Origin: Sphingomonas sp. PP-F2F-A104-K0414
GTDB taxonomy: Bacteria > Pseudomonadota > Alphaproteobacteria > Sphingomonadales > Sphingomonadaceae
DNA length: 64,000 nt
Assembly (NCBI RefSeq): GCF_004340945.1
Contig: NZ_SLYD01000005.1
Location: 434,001 to 498,000, forward strand
Direction: 5' to 3'
In this document: in pieces, positions 9,670 through 19,922 of the stretch
Layout: every line of letters starts with the position of its first letter
Numbering within the stretch: the first letter of the stretch is position 1
Position numbers and translations under genes: made by a program
Notes under the pieces: model-generated
Seen by the model: the letters and a program-made list of their open reading frames with translations, nothing else
Told to the model about the DNA's origin: nothing
Database searches by the model: none

Positions 9670-9766
9670 ATGCTTCCCCTAATTTGGGGGCCGGCGAACG
9701 GGTGTGTCCGCCGACCAATAAAATACACCCGTGCGGCGCGATCAACCGCGCACGGGAGGCGGAGAA

Positions 9767-10156
9767 TCAGACGCGACGACGCTTCGAAGGGCGCACGCCG
9801 TTGTGCGGGATCGAGGTCACGTCGCGGATCGACGTGATCTGGAAACCGACTGCCTGAAGCGCGCGCAGTGCCGATTCGCGACCCGAGCCGGGGCCCTTGA
9901 CCTCGACTTCGATCGTGCGGACGCCGTGCTCGGCGGCCTTCTTGCCGGCGTCTTCCGCTGCGACCTGGGCCGCGTACGGAGTCGACTTGCGCGAGCCCTT
10001 GAAGCCCATTGCGCCGGCCGACGACCACGAGATCGCGTTGCCCTGGGCATCGGTGATCGTGATCATGGTGTTGTTGAAGCTGGCATTCACGTGAGCGACG
10101 CCAGAGGTGATGTTCTTGCGCTCGCGCCGCTTAATGCGCTGAGGTTCGCGTGCCAT
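9767..10156 (-). CDS. rpsK: 30S ribosomal protein S11
   Basis: A 129-residue uS11 beginning [19 protein letters not shown] and ending [11 protein letters not shown]. The S11 signature [15 protein letters not shown] is intact. The frame is open 24 codons further upstream, but the family start is the ATG at 10156. S11 lies on the platform of the small subunit next to the mRNA path. Second gene of the rpsM-rpsK-rpoA-rplQ operon. Confidence 0.97.
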   Translation of the reverse strand: MAREPQRIKRRERKNITSGVAHVNASFNNTMITITDAQGNAISWSSAGAMGFKGSRKSTPYAAQVAAEDAGKKAAEHGVRTIEVEVKGPGSGRESALRALQAVGFQITSIRDVTSIPHNGVRPSKRRRV

Positions 10157-10240
10157 GGTGTATTTCCTGACCTGTATCTGCGTGACGCCGGGCGGCCCGT
10201 TGGGACCAGCGCCGGCGGAGTAATCCATTGAAAAAGTGGA

Positions 10241-10609
10241 TTACTTCTTCTTGCCGGCGATCGGCTTGGCCTTGCCCTTGCGGGTGCGCGCATTGGTATG
10301 CGTGCGCTGGCCGCGGACCGGGAGGCCCTTGCGATGACGCAGGCCGCGATAGCAGGCGAGATCCATCAGGCGCTTGATGTTCATCGAGGTCTGGCGGCGC
10401 AGATCGCCCTCGACGGTGTGATCGGCGTCGATCGTCTCGCGGATGTGCAGGACTTCCTGGTCGGTCAGGTCCTGGACGCGTGCGGTATCGGCGATGCCGA
10501 GCTTCGCGACGATTTCCTTGGCCTTGGTCGAACCGATGCCGTGAATATAGGTCAGCGCGATCACCACGCGCTTGTTGGTCGGGATATTAACACCCGCGAT
10601 ACGTGCCAT
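10241..10609 (-). CDS. rpsM: 30S ribosomal protein S13
   Basis: A 122-residue uS13 starting [20 protein letters not shown] and ending in the basic tail [13 protein letters not shown]. The helix-hairpin-helix segment [15 protein letters not shown] ([19 protein letters not shown]) and [15 protein letters not shown] are conserved. It binds the head of 16S rRNA and touches the P-site tRNA. The start at 10609 is the family start; 17 upstream codons are discarded. It is the first gene of the operon visible here, with 154 bases of non-coding DNA upstream for a promoter. Confidence 0.97.
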   Translation of the reverse strand: MARIAGVNIPTNKRVVIALTYIHGIGSTKAKEIVAKLGIADTARVQDLTDQEVLHIRETIDADHTVEGDLRRQTSMNIKRLMDLACYRGLRHRKGLPVRGQRTHTNARTRKGKAKPIAGKKK

Positions 10610-10763
10610 GAACTTGGTTCTCCTGCTCCACGAGGTCCGGCATGGCTGCACAGACCCCATCTCTTAGCGATGAACCGAAACGCACGATAGCGACGAACGC
10701 AAACAAGCGCCGCCGGAACCGTCGTGTCGGGGAGAATTCAACTAGGGGCGCGCAAACGCGCTG

Positions 10764-11009
10764 TCAAGCGAGCGGTTCCGCGTGGAGCGGCACGGCCTGG
10801 CGCATCTTGAGCCAGCGACGGAACGAGACGACCGTCCAGATTAGCTCGACCACCCCGAACGGCCAGGCTCCCTGGAGGAAACCGTAGATCGAGCCGAGCA
10901 CGCACCCGAACGCGAAGCCGAGCGTCCACCAGTGGGAACCGGCTTCCTTGGCGTAGCATAGCAGAGTGAAGGAGACCGCGGCTAGGCCGAATAGGGAGAG
11001 GGAGTCCAT
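10764..11009 (-). CDS. Small inner-membrane protein (81 aa)
   Basis: Eighty-one residues with three hydrophobic helices (SLFGLAAVSFTLLCYA, TLGFAFGCVLGSIYGFLQ and WPFGVVELIWTVVSF), then a basic RRWLKMR segment that should face the cytoplasm. Start taken at MDSLSLFGL (11009) rather than ten codons upstream, because the shorter form begins directly with the first helix. The pattern resembles small YgaP- or CBU-type predicted membrane proteins of proteobacteria, but I cannot name a family. Function unknown. Confidence 0.65.
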   Translation of the reverse strand: MDSLSLFGLAAVSFTLLCYAKEAGSHWWTLGFAFGCVLGSIYGFLQGAWPFGVVELIWTVVSFRRWLKMRQAVPLHAEPLA

Positions 11010-11063
11010 TTGCGACCTTGTGCCCGGGATGGCGAGCAAAGGCTATGTTTGGCCGGTTACGCC

Positions 11064-11159
11064 CCGTCACCCCGGACTTGTTCCGGGGTCCACCGTGCCG
11101 CGAACTCCACGCCCCGAGTTCGCGGAACGGTGGATGCCGGAATAAGCCCGGCATGACGG
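11064..11159. repeat. CCGTCA...TGACGG bounded palindromic repeat
   Basis: A 96-base element bounded by CCGTCA and TGACGG. Internal stems are ACCCCGGA/TCCGGGGT, a central GAACTC/GAGTTC pair and GCCGG/CCGGC near the right end. It fills most of the intergenic space between two minus-strand genes. Confidence 0.8.
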
Positions 11160-11225
11160 AGGAGACGGCCCACTACCACGAAGCCAATGTGCAAGATGGA
11201 AGGAGGATGACGCGCCCTCCCCACG

Positions 11226-11309
11226 CGTCATCCCGGACTTGATCCGGGATCCGGAGCCATGAGCGGGGCCGCACTAAACTCTGGATCCTGACTTTCGTCA
11301 GGATGACAG
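11226..11309. repeat. CGTCA...TGACAG bounded palindromic repeat
   Basis: An 84-base relative of the element at 11064-11159, with hairpins TCCCGGACTTGATCCGGGA and ATCCTGACTTTCGTCAGGAT and near-identical outer ends. Together the two repeats account for almost all of the gap 11010-11319, where I see no gene. Confidence 0.8.
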
Positions 11310-11319
11310 AATTGAGCGG

Positions 11320-11634
11320 TCATTCGCCGTTCGCGCCCGCTTTGTTCCGCGCCAGTACGTGTGCTCGTTCCCAAGCGTCGGTGCGAAGCGCGTCGAACTG
11401 TTCGTTGTCTTCCGCTGGCGCGACGCCATCGGATTGCAGGATCACGTCGTTCAGCGATCCCATTCCGGCGTAGAGACGCAAAAGCCGGTCGACGCCATGA
11501 TAGTCGGACCGTGCGATACTCGATCTGCACCGCTCGATCTGCTCGGCCCATCCGCCGTCACCGTGCAGCCTTAGCAATCTCGTCATTGCTTCGAGCGTTC
11601 CAACGAGCTGATCAACATCAGAGTGCAGTGTCAT
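11320..11634 (-). CDS. Hypothetical protein, possibly DUF6966-like (104 aa)
   Basis: A 104-residue soluble protein predicted to be mostly helical, with the segment LLRLYAGMGSLNDVILQSDG. That GMGS-LND core recalls the DUF6966 family, but I cite this from memory of the pattern only. Its start codon overlaps the mutL stop as ATGA, so it is translationally coupled to mutL. It probably has no role in mismatch repair; the coupling may simply reflect compaction. Confidence 0.65.
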   Translation of the reverse strand: MTLHSDVDQLVGTLEAMTRLLRLHGDGGWAEQIERCRSSIARSDYHGVDRLLRLYAGMGSLNDVILQSDGVAPAEDNEQFDALRTDAWERAHVLARNKAGANGE

Positions 11635-13436
11635 TTTCGCCTGAACAGCTTCTCGATGTCACCGTGGGCGAGTTTTACCCAGGTCGGGCGCCCGTGGTTG
11701 CATTGGCCGGAATGGGGGGTGACTTCCATTTCTCGGAGCAGCGCGTTCATTTCCGTCACAGACAGGATGCGGCCGGCGCGGACGGAGCCGTGGCAGGCCA
11801 TCGTGCCGGCTACTGCGTCTAGGCGCTCCTTTAGAGAGAGGGCTTCGTCGAAGGCGGCGAGTTCGTCGGCGAGGTCGGTGACGAGGCCTTTGGGGTAGCT
11901 TTGGCCGAGCAAGGCTGGGGTAGCGCGGACCAGCATGGCGTGGGGGCCGAAGCGTTCGAGGTCCAGGCCGAATTCGGAAAGCTCTTCGGCGCGGGATTCG
12001 AGGCGGTCGCAGGCGGATTCGTCGAGTTCTACGACTTCGGGGATCAGAAGGGCTTGGCTCGCGATGGTGCCGCCGATCAGGGCTGCGCGCATGCGTTCGA
12101 GGACGAGGCGTTCGTGGGCGGCGTGCTGGTCGACGAGGACGAGGCCGTCTTCGGCTTCGGCGACTATGTAGGTTTTTGCGACTTGGCCGCGCGCTACGCC
12201 CATCGGGAAGGCGGTGGTTTGGGGCGGGGGTGCCCAGGCGGGTTCGGCTCTTGCCTGCGGGGGCGATGCGAAGAAGGTCGGGCGGGAGTCGTTGACCGCG
12301 CCGTAGTGACGGTTTTCCAGCGGGAGCCTTTGGGGCGTGCCCTCACCTTCCCATCCGCTTTGCGGACGGGCCCCTTCCTCTCCCCCGGGGGGAGAGGAGA
12401 TGTTTTCTGGTTGCCACATCGAGAGGGCAGATTCGCTGGCGCGTTGGCTGCGGTGGCCGGCGGCGTCTAGGGCTCGGCGGAGGCCGGAGACTATGAGGCC
12501 TCTGACCATCGCCGGATCGCGGAAGCGGACTTCGGTCTTGGCGGGGTGGACGTTGACGTCGACCTGGTCGGTCGGGATGTCGAGGAACAGTGCGACGACG
12601 GCGTGGCGGTCGCGCGGGAGCATCTCGGCATAGGCGCCGCGGATCGCGCCCATCAGCAGGCGGTCCTTCACCGGGCGGCCGTTGACGAAGAGATATTGGT
12701 GGTCGGCGATGCCGCGATTGTAGGTCGGCAGGCTGGCGACGCCGCCGAGTACCAAGCCTTCACGTTCGAGATCGATCGCGACCGAATTGTCGGCGAGCGC
12801 GCGGTCGGTGAGTGTCGCCACCCTGCCCGGCCGGTCCTCGACCTGCATCGCCGACAGCGCGCGGCGACCGTCATGCTCCAGCGTGAAGCCGATATCCGGC
12901 CGAGCCATCGCGAGCCGGCGGACGACGTCGAGGCAGGCGGCATACTCCGCGCGGGGGGAGCGGAGGAACTTGCGGCGCGCGGGGACGCGCGCGAACAGGT
13001 CCTCGACCACGACGCGCGTGCCGGGCGGGAGCGCGGCCGGGCCTTCGCGCTCGACGCGGCCATTGTCGACGGTTCGTGCCCAGCCCTCGGCGCCGCGAAT
13101 CCGGCTTTCGATCGTCAGCCTCGCGACGCTCGCGATCGAGGGCAGCGCCTCGCCGCGAAAGCCGAGCGTCACGACCGATTCGATAAACTCGTCGGGCAGC
13201 TTGGAGGTGGCGTGGCGTTCGAGCGCCAAGGCCATGTCCGCGGGGGTCATCCCGCAGCCGTCGTCGGCGACTTCGATCCGCGAAGTGCCTCCTTCTACAA
13301 GGAGAATCGCGATGCGGCCCGCGCCTGCGTCGATCGCGTTTTCGACTAACTCCTTCAACGCGCTGGCGGGTCTTTCCACCACTTCACCGGCGGCGATGCG
13401 ATTGACCAGATGCTCGGGGAGACGCCGTATTGACAT
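11631..13436 (-). CDS. mutL: DNA mismatch repair protein MutL
   Basis: A 601-residue MutL. The N-terminal GHKL ATPase shows NRIAAGEVVERPASALKEL, ENAIDAGAG, VADDGCGM and GFRGEALPSIASV. The C-terminal domain contains DQHAAHERLVLE, which fits the DQHA(X)2E(X)4E metal-binding endonuclease motif, as expected for bacteria lacking MutH. Between them is a disordered linker (about residues 345-430) part of which is encoded by a repeat element. Start at 13436 (MSIRRLPEHLVNRIAAGEVV) is the family start; 39 codons of upstream open frame are rejected. Divergent from mreB. Confidence 0.96.
   Translation of the reverse strand: MSIRRLPEHLVNRIAAGEVVERPASALKELVENAIDAGAGRIAILLVEGGTSRIEVADDGCGMTPADMALALERHATSKLPDEFIESVVTLGFRGEALPSIASVARLTIESRIRGAEGWARTVDNGRVEREGPAALPPGTRVVVEDLFARVPARRKFLRSPRAEYAACLDVVRRLAMARPDIGFTLEHDGRRALSAMQVEDRPGRVATLTDRALADNSVAIDLEREGLVLGGVASLPTYNRGIADHQYLFVNGRPVKDRLLMGAIRGAYAEMLPRDRHAVVALFLDIPTDQVDVNVHPAKTEVRFRDPAMVRGLIVSGLRRALDAAGHRSQRASESALSMWQPENISSPPGGEEGARPQSGWEGEGTPQRLPLENRHYGAVNDSRPTFFASPPQARAEPAWAPPPQTTAFPMGVARGQVAKTYIVAEAEDGLVLVDQHAAHERLVLERMRAALIGGTIASQALLIPEVVELDESACDRLESRAEELSEFGLDLERFGPHAMLVRATPALLGQSYPKGLVTDLADELAAFDEALSLKERLDAVAGTMACHGSVRAGRILSVTEMNALLREMEVTPHSGQCNHGRPTWVKLAHGDIEKLFRRK
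12340..12400. repeat. REP-like repeat inside mutL
   Basis: An element of about 60 bases with two stems, CCGCTTTGCGG and CCTCTCCCCCGGGGGGAGAGG. It resembles extragenic repeats of sphingomonads but lies in frame within the interdomain linker of MutL, encoding the stretch around ISSPPGGEEGARPQSGWEGE. Confidence 0.7.
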
Positions 13437-13606
13437 GGGTTTGCGTCTAGACCAAGCGACGGCATCCCGCGACCCGCAAACGCCACTTAAATAGTATAGG
13501 CACCCGGTGCTCGAAACCACCGGCGGGCTCCGCGAGATGATGTGTGTGCGCATGTTTTTGCTGGCGGTTCGCCCGTCCGGCGGACTGGATACGGGACCCT
13601 GATTGA

Positions 13607-14650
<1,044 letters not shown>

Positions 14651-14756
14651 GAGTTTGTTTTTGCTTTAAGACACGCGGACACGAAATCGCGTCGTCCGAG
14701 TCGCGGGGGATCTGGCCCTCGCGGTTCGCCGGCGCCCGAGACAGGGGGACAGGCGC

Positions 14757-15629
14757 ATGGCGCCAGCCCGCGACCGGCGCACGGGGTTTTCCCGGCGTCG
14801 GCAATATGGTGTGTTCATGGGCTATGTGCTCGCCGTCGCTGGTGCGGTGGTGGGCCTGGTGCTGCTCGTCGCGTCGACGTTCAATCCGCCCGCGTTTTCC
14901 GCGCTGCGGATGGGCGTGGCGGGCGTGACGACGCCGGTGTCGACCGGGCTCGCTACCGTAGGCACGTCGATCTCGGGCATTCCCGATGCTATCGGCAATT
15001 ACTTCTTCGTGAAGCAGGAGAACGTCGCGTTGCGCGCCGATCGCGAGCGGACGCGGGCGCTGCTGATGCGCGCGCGGACGATCGCGTATGACAACCGCCG
15101 ATTGCGCAGCCTGCTCGCTATCCGCGAACGCTCGACCGCGCCGGTGGTGACCGCGCGGCTGGTGAGTTCTAGCGCGTCGAGCGGGCGGCGTTATGCGCTG
15201 CTAAACGCCGGGCGCTGGAGTGGTGTGCTACCGGGCATGCCGGTGCGCGGCCCCGATGGGCTGATCGGCCGCGTCGTCGAGACAGGCCCTAACGCGGCGC
15301 GCGTGCTGTTACTGAGCGACGGCGACAGCATCGTGCCGGTCCGCCGCACGCGCGATGGGATGCCGGCGATCGCGGCGGGGCGGGGCGACGGGATGATCGA
15401 CATCCGCTCGGTGAATGCCACCAACGTCCGCTTCAACGCGGGCGACCTGTTCGTGACGACCGGCACCGGTGGCATCTACGCGCCGGGCGTTCCCGTCGCG
15501 CGCGTGACCAAGGCTGGGTCGGACTCGGTGATGGCGCGCGCGTTCGCCGATCCCGACACGCTCGATTTCGCACTGGTCGAGCGGATGTTCATGCCGGTGC
15601 CCCCGCCCCGCCCGGTAGCGCAGCAATGA
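14757..15629 (+). CDS. mreC: Rod shape-determining protein MreC
   Basis: A 290-residue bitopic protein: a basic cytoplasmic start (MAPARDRRTGFSRRRQYGVF), one membrane helix (about residues 22-42), a coiled coil around residues 75-115 (KQENVALRADRERTRALLMR), then the periplasmic beta domain with ARLVSSSASSGRRYALLNAG. It links MreB to PBP2. The GGGGGAC purine tract just upstream supports the ATG at 14757. Its stop overlaps the start of mreD. Confidence 0.95.
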   Translation: MAPARDRRTGFSRRRQYGVFMGYVLAVAGAVVGLVLLVASTFNPPAFSALRMGVAGVTTPVSTGLATVGTSISGIPDAIGNYFFVKQENVALRADRERTRALLMRARTIAYDNRRLRSLLAIRERSTAPVVTARLVSSSASSGRRYALLNAGRWSGVLPGMPVRGPDGLIGRVVETGPNAARVLLLSDGDSIVPVRRTRDGMPAIAAGRGDGMIDIRSVNATNVRFNAGDLFVTTGTGGIYAPGVPVARVTKAGSDSVMARAFADPDTLDFALVERMFMPVPPPRPVAQQ

Positions 15630-16156
15630 GTCGCGCTCGCGTCGTCGACAGCGTCGACTACAAGCCGTTCGAGACCAAGATCCCGGCGGGCCGGTCGCGT
15701 GCGATCCCTTGGCTGACGGTGATGGCCGGATCGCTGATCACGATCATCCCGGTGGTCGCAACGATCCCCCTTCTCCCCCCGTTCGGGTTCGTCATGCTGC
15801 TCGCGTGGCGCCTGCTCGCGCGGTTCGCGTTCAAGCCCTGGGCCGCCGCGCCGCTTGGTTTCTTCGACGACCTCGTCAGCGGCCAGCCGCTCGGCAGCGC
15901 GGTGCTGATGTGGTCGCTCGCGTTCGTCGCGATCGACATGATCGAACAGCGGCTTGCGTTTCGCGACTACTGGCAGGACTGGCTGATCGCCGGCGGGCTG
16001 ATCGCCGCGTGCATCCTGGTCGGGCGCTTCATCGCGGTGCCGGTCGGCGCGCATGTCGACACGATCCTGATCGCGCAGATCGCGGTCACGATCCTCATGT
16101 TCCCGCTGGCGGCGCGCATCGTCGCGGCGATCCAGAACAAGCGCGGTGCCGAGTGA
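15626..16156 (+). CDS. mreD: Rod shape-determining protein MreD
   Basis: A 176-residue membrane protein with about five hydrophobic helices, such as WLTVMAGSLITIIPVVATIP and FGFVMLLAWRLLARFAF. It starts at an ATG overlapping the mreC stop (ATGA). Low sequence conservation is normal for MreD, so the call rests on size, topology and position between mreC and mrdA. Confidence 0.9.
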   Translation: MSRARVVDSVDYKPFETKIPAGRSRAIPWLTVMAGSLITIIPVVATIPLLPPFGFVMLLAWRLLARFAFKPWAAAPLGFFDDLVSGQPLGSAVLMWSLAFVAIDMIEQRLAFRDYWQDWLIAGGLIAACILVGRFIAVPVGAHVDTILIAQIAVTILMFPLAARIVAAIQNKRGAE

Positions 16157-18225
16157 GGAATACTCCGCGGATCGTCACCGAGATGTCGCAGGCGTACAGC
16201 TTCTCGCGGCGTGCGTGGATGCTGGGCGCGGCGCAAGGCGGCGTCGGGCTGCTGCTCGCCGGCCGCATGGCGTGGCTGTCGATCGCGCAGAACGAACGCT
16301 ACACGCAAATGTCGGAGAGCAACCGCGTCAACATGACGCTGCTGCCGCCGCGTCGGGGCTGGATCGTCGACCGCCACGGCGTGCCGATCGCCAACAACCG
16401 CACCGATTTCCGCGTCGACATCATCCCCGACCGCCTCCGCGACAAGGAGCGCGTGCTGCCGCTGCTCGGCCGCATCCTCCAATTGCCCCCGGAAGAAGTC
16501 GAACGGATCGCGATCGACCTCGAACACGCGGCCGGGTTCCAGCCCGTCCAGGTGGCGGAGAATCTCGACTGGGAGCGGTTCGCCGCGGTCAGCGTCCGGC
16601 TGCCAGAACTGCCCGGCGTCGCGCCCACCCGCGGGTTCGCGCGCAGCTATCCGGCGGGCGCCGCGGTCGCGCACCTGACCGGCTATGTCGGCGTGCCCAA
16701 CGCCGAGCAGTACAAGAAGACGCGCGACCCGCTGCTCGTCACGCCCGGCTTCAAGCTCGGCAAGGACGGGCTCGAGAAGATGCTCGAGACCGAGCTCCGC
16801 GGGGTCGCCGGTGCAAAGCGCGTGGAGGTCACCGCGCGCGGCAAGCTGGTCGCCGAACTCGCGACCAAGCCCGACGTCCCCGGCAAGACAGCACGGCTGA
16901 CGATCGACGTGGGGCTTCAAGAGTACGCGGCAAGGCGGCTCGGCACGAACTCCGGATCGGTCGTCGTGCTCGACACCCGTACAGGCGAGATGCTCGCGAT
17001 GGTGTCGATGCCGGCATACGATCCGAACAGTTTTTCGGACGGGATCAGCCATCTCGAATGGCAGATGCTGAGCGACGACGATCACGTGCCGCTGATGAAC
17101 AAGGTCACGCAGGGGCTGTATCCGCCGGGCTCGACCGTGAAGCCGATGAACGGCCTCGCGCTGATGAACGCGGGCGTCGATCCGTCGACCCGCGTCAATT
17201 GTTCGGGGGCGATGCGGCTCGGGACCAGCGTGTTCCATTGCCACAAGAAGAGCGGCCACGGTCCGCTCGATCTCAAGAACGCGATCATGCAGAGCTGCGA
17301 CATCTATTTCTACGAGATGGCGCGGCGGGTCGGCTACAACGCGATCGCGCCGATCGCGCGCACGCTGGGGATGGGCCAGAAGTTCGACCTGCCCTTCTCG
17401 ACGCAGCGTTACGGCACCGTCCCTGATCCGGCGTGGAAGCTGAAGAAGTACAAGCACGACTGGACCGTTGCGGATTCGCTCAACGCGTCGATCGGCCAGG
17501 GCTATGTGCTCGCCAACCCGTTGCAGCTCGCGGTGATGGCCGCTCGCCTCGCCTCAGGCCGCGCGTTGCAGCCGAGCATTCTCGCCGGCCAGGTGCACCG
17601 CGACTCCCCTGCCCTCGCGATCGATTCCGAACATCTCGCGCGCGTTCGCGATGCGATGTTCGGGGTGATCAACCAGGGCGGCACCGGCGGCGCGGCCAAG
17701 CTGCTGATCCCCGGCGTTGCGATCGCTGGCAAGACCGGTACCGCGCAGGTCCGCCGCATCACGATGGCCGAGCGGCGGTCGGGCGTCCTCAAGAATGGCC
17801 AGCTGCCGTTCAAGATGCGCGATCATGCGCTGTTCATCGGTTTCGCGCCCAGCGACAATCCACGCTATGCCCTTGCTGTGGTGCTCGAACATAACGGCCA
17901 TACCGTGCGTAATCTCGACACGCCGATGATTGGCCGCGATATCATGACCTATATGCTCGACCGCGAGCGGGCGCTGAAATCGCTCGCCGAGGTCGAACCG
18001 ACCTGGGGCGGCGACATCCGCACGCGCATGGCGGCGACCGCGGAGACGTACCGAAAGGCGCAATCCGCGCCGCCTGCGGCGATCGCGACCAAGACCGACG
18101 CGATTGTCCCCAGCGACGCGCCTGCGGTCGAGAACGCCACCGACATGGCCAACGCGACGCAGGAAGCCCTCACCACGCCCGGCAATACCGTCGCCGAAGA
18201 TGATTCAAGGGACCGTCAGCCGTGA
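16153..18225 (+). CDS. mrdA: Penicillin-binding protein 2 (elongasome transpeptidase)
   Basis: A class B PBP of about 690 residues. After a single N-terminal anchor (RRAWMLGAAQGGVGLLLAG) comes the pedestal domain. The transpeptidase domain follows, with the SxxK motif in PPGSTVKPMNGLA and the KTG motif in AGKTGTAQV. I favour the GTG at 16153, which overlaps the mreD stop as GTGA; the ATG at 16183 (MSQAYSFSRRAW) is an alternative. The last 80 residues are a low-complexity Ala/Thr/Pro tail not needed for activity. It works with RodA in lateral wall synthesis. Confidence 0.93.
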   Translation: MRNTPRIVTEMSQAYSFSRRAWMLGAAQGGVGLLLAGRMAWLSIAQNERYTQMSESNRVNMTLLPPRRGWIVDRHGVPIANNRTDFRVDIIPDRLRDKERVLPLLGRILQLPPEEVERIAIDLEHAAGFQPVQVAENLDWERFAAVSVRLPELPGVAPTRGFARSYPAGAAVAHLTGYVGVPNAEQYKKTRDPLLVTPGFKLGKDGLEKMLETELRGVAGAKRVEVTARGKLVAELATKPDVPGKTARLTIDVGLQEYAARRLGTNSGSVVVLDTRTGEMLAMVSMPAYDPNSFSDGISHLEWQMLSDDDHVPLMNKVTQGLYPPGSTVKPMNGLALMNAGVDPSTRVNCSGAMRLGTSVFHCHKKSGHGPLDLKNAIMQSCDIYFYEMARRVGYNAIAPIARTLGMGQKFDLPFSTQRYGTVPDPAWKLKKYKHDWTVADSLNASIGQGYVLANPLQLAVMAARLASGRALQPSILAGQVHRDSPALAIDSEHLARVRDAMFGVINQGGTGGAAKLLIPGVAIAGKTGTAQVRRITMAERRSGVLKNGQLPFKMRDHALFIGFAPSDNPRYALAVVLEHNGHTVRNLDTPMIGRDIMTYMLDRERALKSLAEVEPTWGGDIRTRMAATAETYRKAQSAPPAAIATKTDAIVPSDAPAVENATDMANATQEALTTPGNTVAEDDSRDRQP

Positions 18226-19328
18226 ACCGCATCGTCCCCGAACCGCTCGCCAAGCTGCCGTGGATGGTCATCCTGCTGGTCGTCGCGATCGGCTGTTTCG
18301 GCCAGATCGTGCTCTATTCCGCAGCGGGCGGCTCGCTGCACCCCTGGGCGCTGTCGCAGGGCATCCGCTTCTTCGTGCTGCTGGCCGGCGCGATCGGGCT
18401 CTCCTACGTCCCCGAGAGCGTCTGGAAGGCGGGGTCGTTGCCGACCTACGCTATCCTCGTCGTCTCGCTTGTCGCGGTCGAGGTGCTGGGCAAAGTGTCG
18501 GGCGGGTCGCAGCGGTGGCTCGACCTCGGCTTCATCCGTTTGCAGCCGTCCGAGTTCATGAAACCCGGGATCGTGCTCGCCTGCGCCAAATTCTACGACA
18601 TGCTCCCGCCCAACGAGACGCGACGGTTCGGCGCGATCTGGCCTGCGGCGATGCTTATCGGCGTGCCCGCGGCGTTGGTGATGCTCCAGCCAGATCTCGG
18701 CACCGCGCTGATGATCTGCGCGGGCGGCGCGACGGTGATGTTCCTCGCCGGCATCCCGCTGCGGCTGTTCGTCGGCGGCGCGATCGCGGCGGCGGTGGCG
18801 ATCCCGCTCTCGATCAACTTCCTGCTCCACGATTACCAGCGCAACCGCATCCTGATCTTCCTCGATCCCGAAAGCGACCCGCTCGGCACCGGCTATCACA
18901 TCAGCCAGTCGAAGATCGCGATCGGCTCGGGCGGAATCTGGGGCAAGGGCTTCCTCCAGGGCACGCAGAGCCATCTCGACTATCTCCCCGAGGGCCATAC
19001 CGACTTCGTCTTCGCGACGATGGCGGAGGAATGGGGGCTGGTCGGCGGCTGCCTGCTGATCCTCGCCTTCCTGCTGGTGATCCGCTGGGGGATCGAGGTC
19101 GGCCAGCGCGCGCAGACCCGCTTCGGCCGCCTGACCGCGGCCGGGCTGTCGACGACGATCTTCTTCTACGTCGCGATCAACCTGATGATGGTGATGGGCC
19201 TGGCGCCCGTCGTCGGCATCCCGCTGCCGCTGGTGAGCTTCGGCAGCTCGGCGCAGATGACCGTGCTGCTGTGCCTCGGCATCCTGATGTCGATCGACCG
19301 CCAGAACCGCAAGACGGTCGGTTGGTAG
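18222..19328 (+). CDS. rodA: Peptidoglycan glycosyltransferase RodA
   Basis: A 368-residue SEDS-family polymerase with about ten membrane helices. Family landmarks include GSQRWLDLGFIRLQPSEFMK, the LQPDLGTA segment and QSHLDYLPEGHTDFVFA with the catalytic-site aspartate region. It extends glycan strands that PBP2 cross-links. It starts with GTG overlapping the mrdA stop (GTGA), closing the five-gene mre-mrd operon. The tRNA-Lys gene follows 156 bases later. Confidence 0.96.
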   Translation: MNRIVPEPLAKLPWMVILLVVAIGCFGQIVLYSAAGGSLHPWALSQGIRFFVLLAGAIGLSYVPESVWKAGSLPTYAILVVSLVAVEVLGKVSGGSQRWLDLGFIRLQPSEFMKPGIVLACAKFYDMLPPNETRRFGAIWPAAMLIGVPAALVMLQPDLGTALMICAGGATVMFLAGIPLRLFVGGAIAAAVAIPLSINFLLHDYQRNRILIFLDPESDPLGTGYHISQSKIAIGSGGIWGKGFLQGTQSHLDYLPEGHTDFVFATMAEEWGLVGGCLLILAFLLVIRWGIEVGQRAQTRFGRLTAAGLSTTIFFYVAINLMMVMGLAPVVGIPLPLVSFGSSAQMTVLLCLGILMSIDRQNRKTVGW

Positions 19329-19484
19329 GTCGAAAAGCGGCCTGATCCGTAAAAAGACCGCGTATTTGACCAAAACGGACTCGGATCGACGAAAAGGGGG
19401 TTGCGGGTCCCGATGAGTCTGCTAACAGCGCGCCTCCAGCAGCGGGGCGCCACACCAGGGCGCCACTCAAAACCGCCCCGGAAT

Positions 19485-19560
<76 letters not shown>

Positions 19561-19922
19561 CCTTCAAACTCGCGGGAAACTGCCGTTTCTAGGCCGTTCA
19601 CTCTCGAGCGAAACCCCTCCCTTTTTTCACCGTGTAACCACCCGGTACCCACGGTGTGTGAGTTCGGCCCGTCGCGCTTCGTCACAAGCCCGGCCTAGGC
19701 ACCGACCAACATTGCTATTAATAACGCGGTATCGCGCCGCGACGTTCGTACCAGCGCGCGACAAACGTCTGCGCCGCCGCTCGGCTGTTCTGGCGTTGCA
19801 AACAGTGCCGCCCGTCGTCGCGGTATCGCAACGTACGAACCCTACAAATGCGCGCAGGCGCGGGTGCGTACTGCTCCCTAAGGGCCTTCCGCGCATCGGT
19901 GGGCCGGGTTAGTCTAGCTGTC
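19561..19922. other. Intergenic, left edge of accessory region
   Basis: About 360 bases after the tRNA with no supportable gene. The first part contains a T-run (CCCTCCCTTTTTTC) that could end tRNA transcription. The rest presumably holds the promoter of the next gene. Tyrosine recombinase genes usually sit here when islands insert into a tRNA; none is visible. Confidence 0.5.

Noticed and set aside
15967..17457. A 496-codon minus-strand frame opposite mrdA
   Set aside because: Shadow of the PBP2 gene with no protein features.
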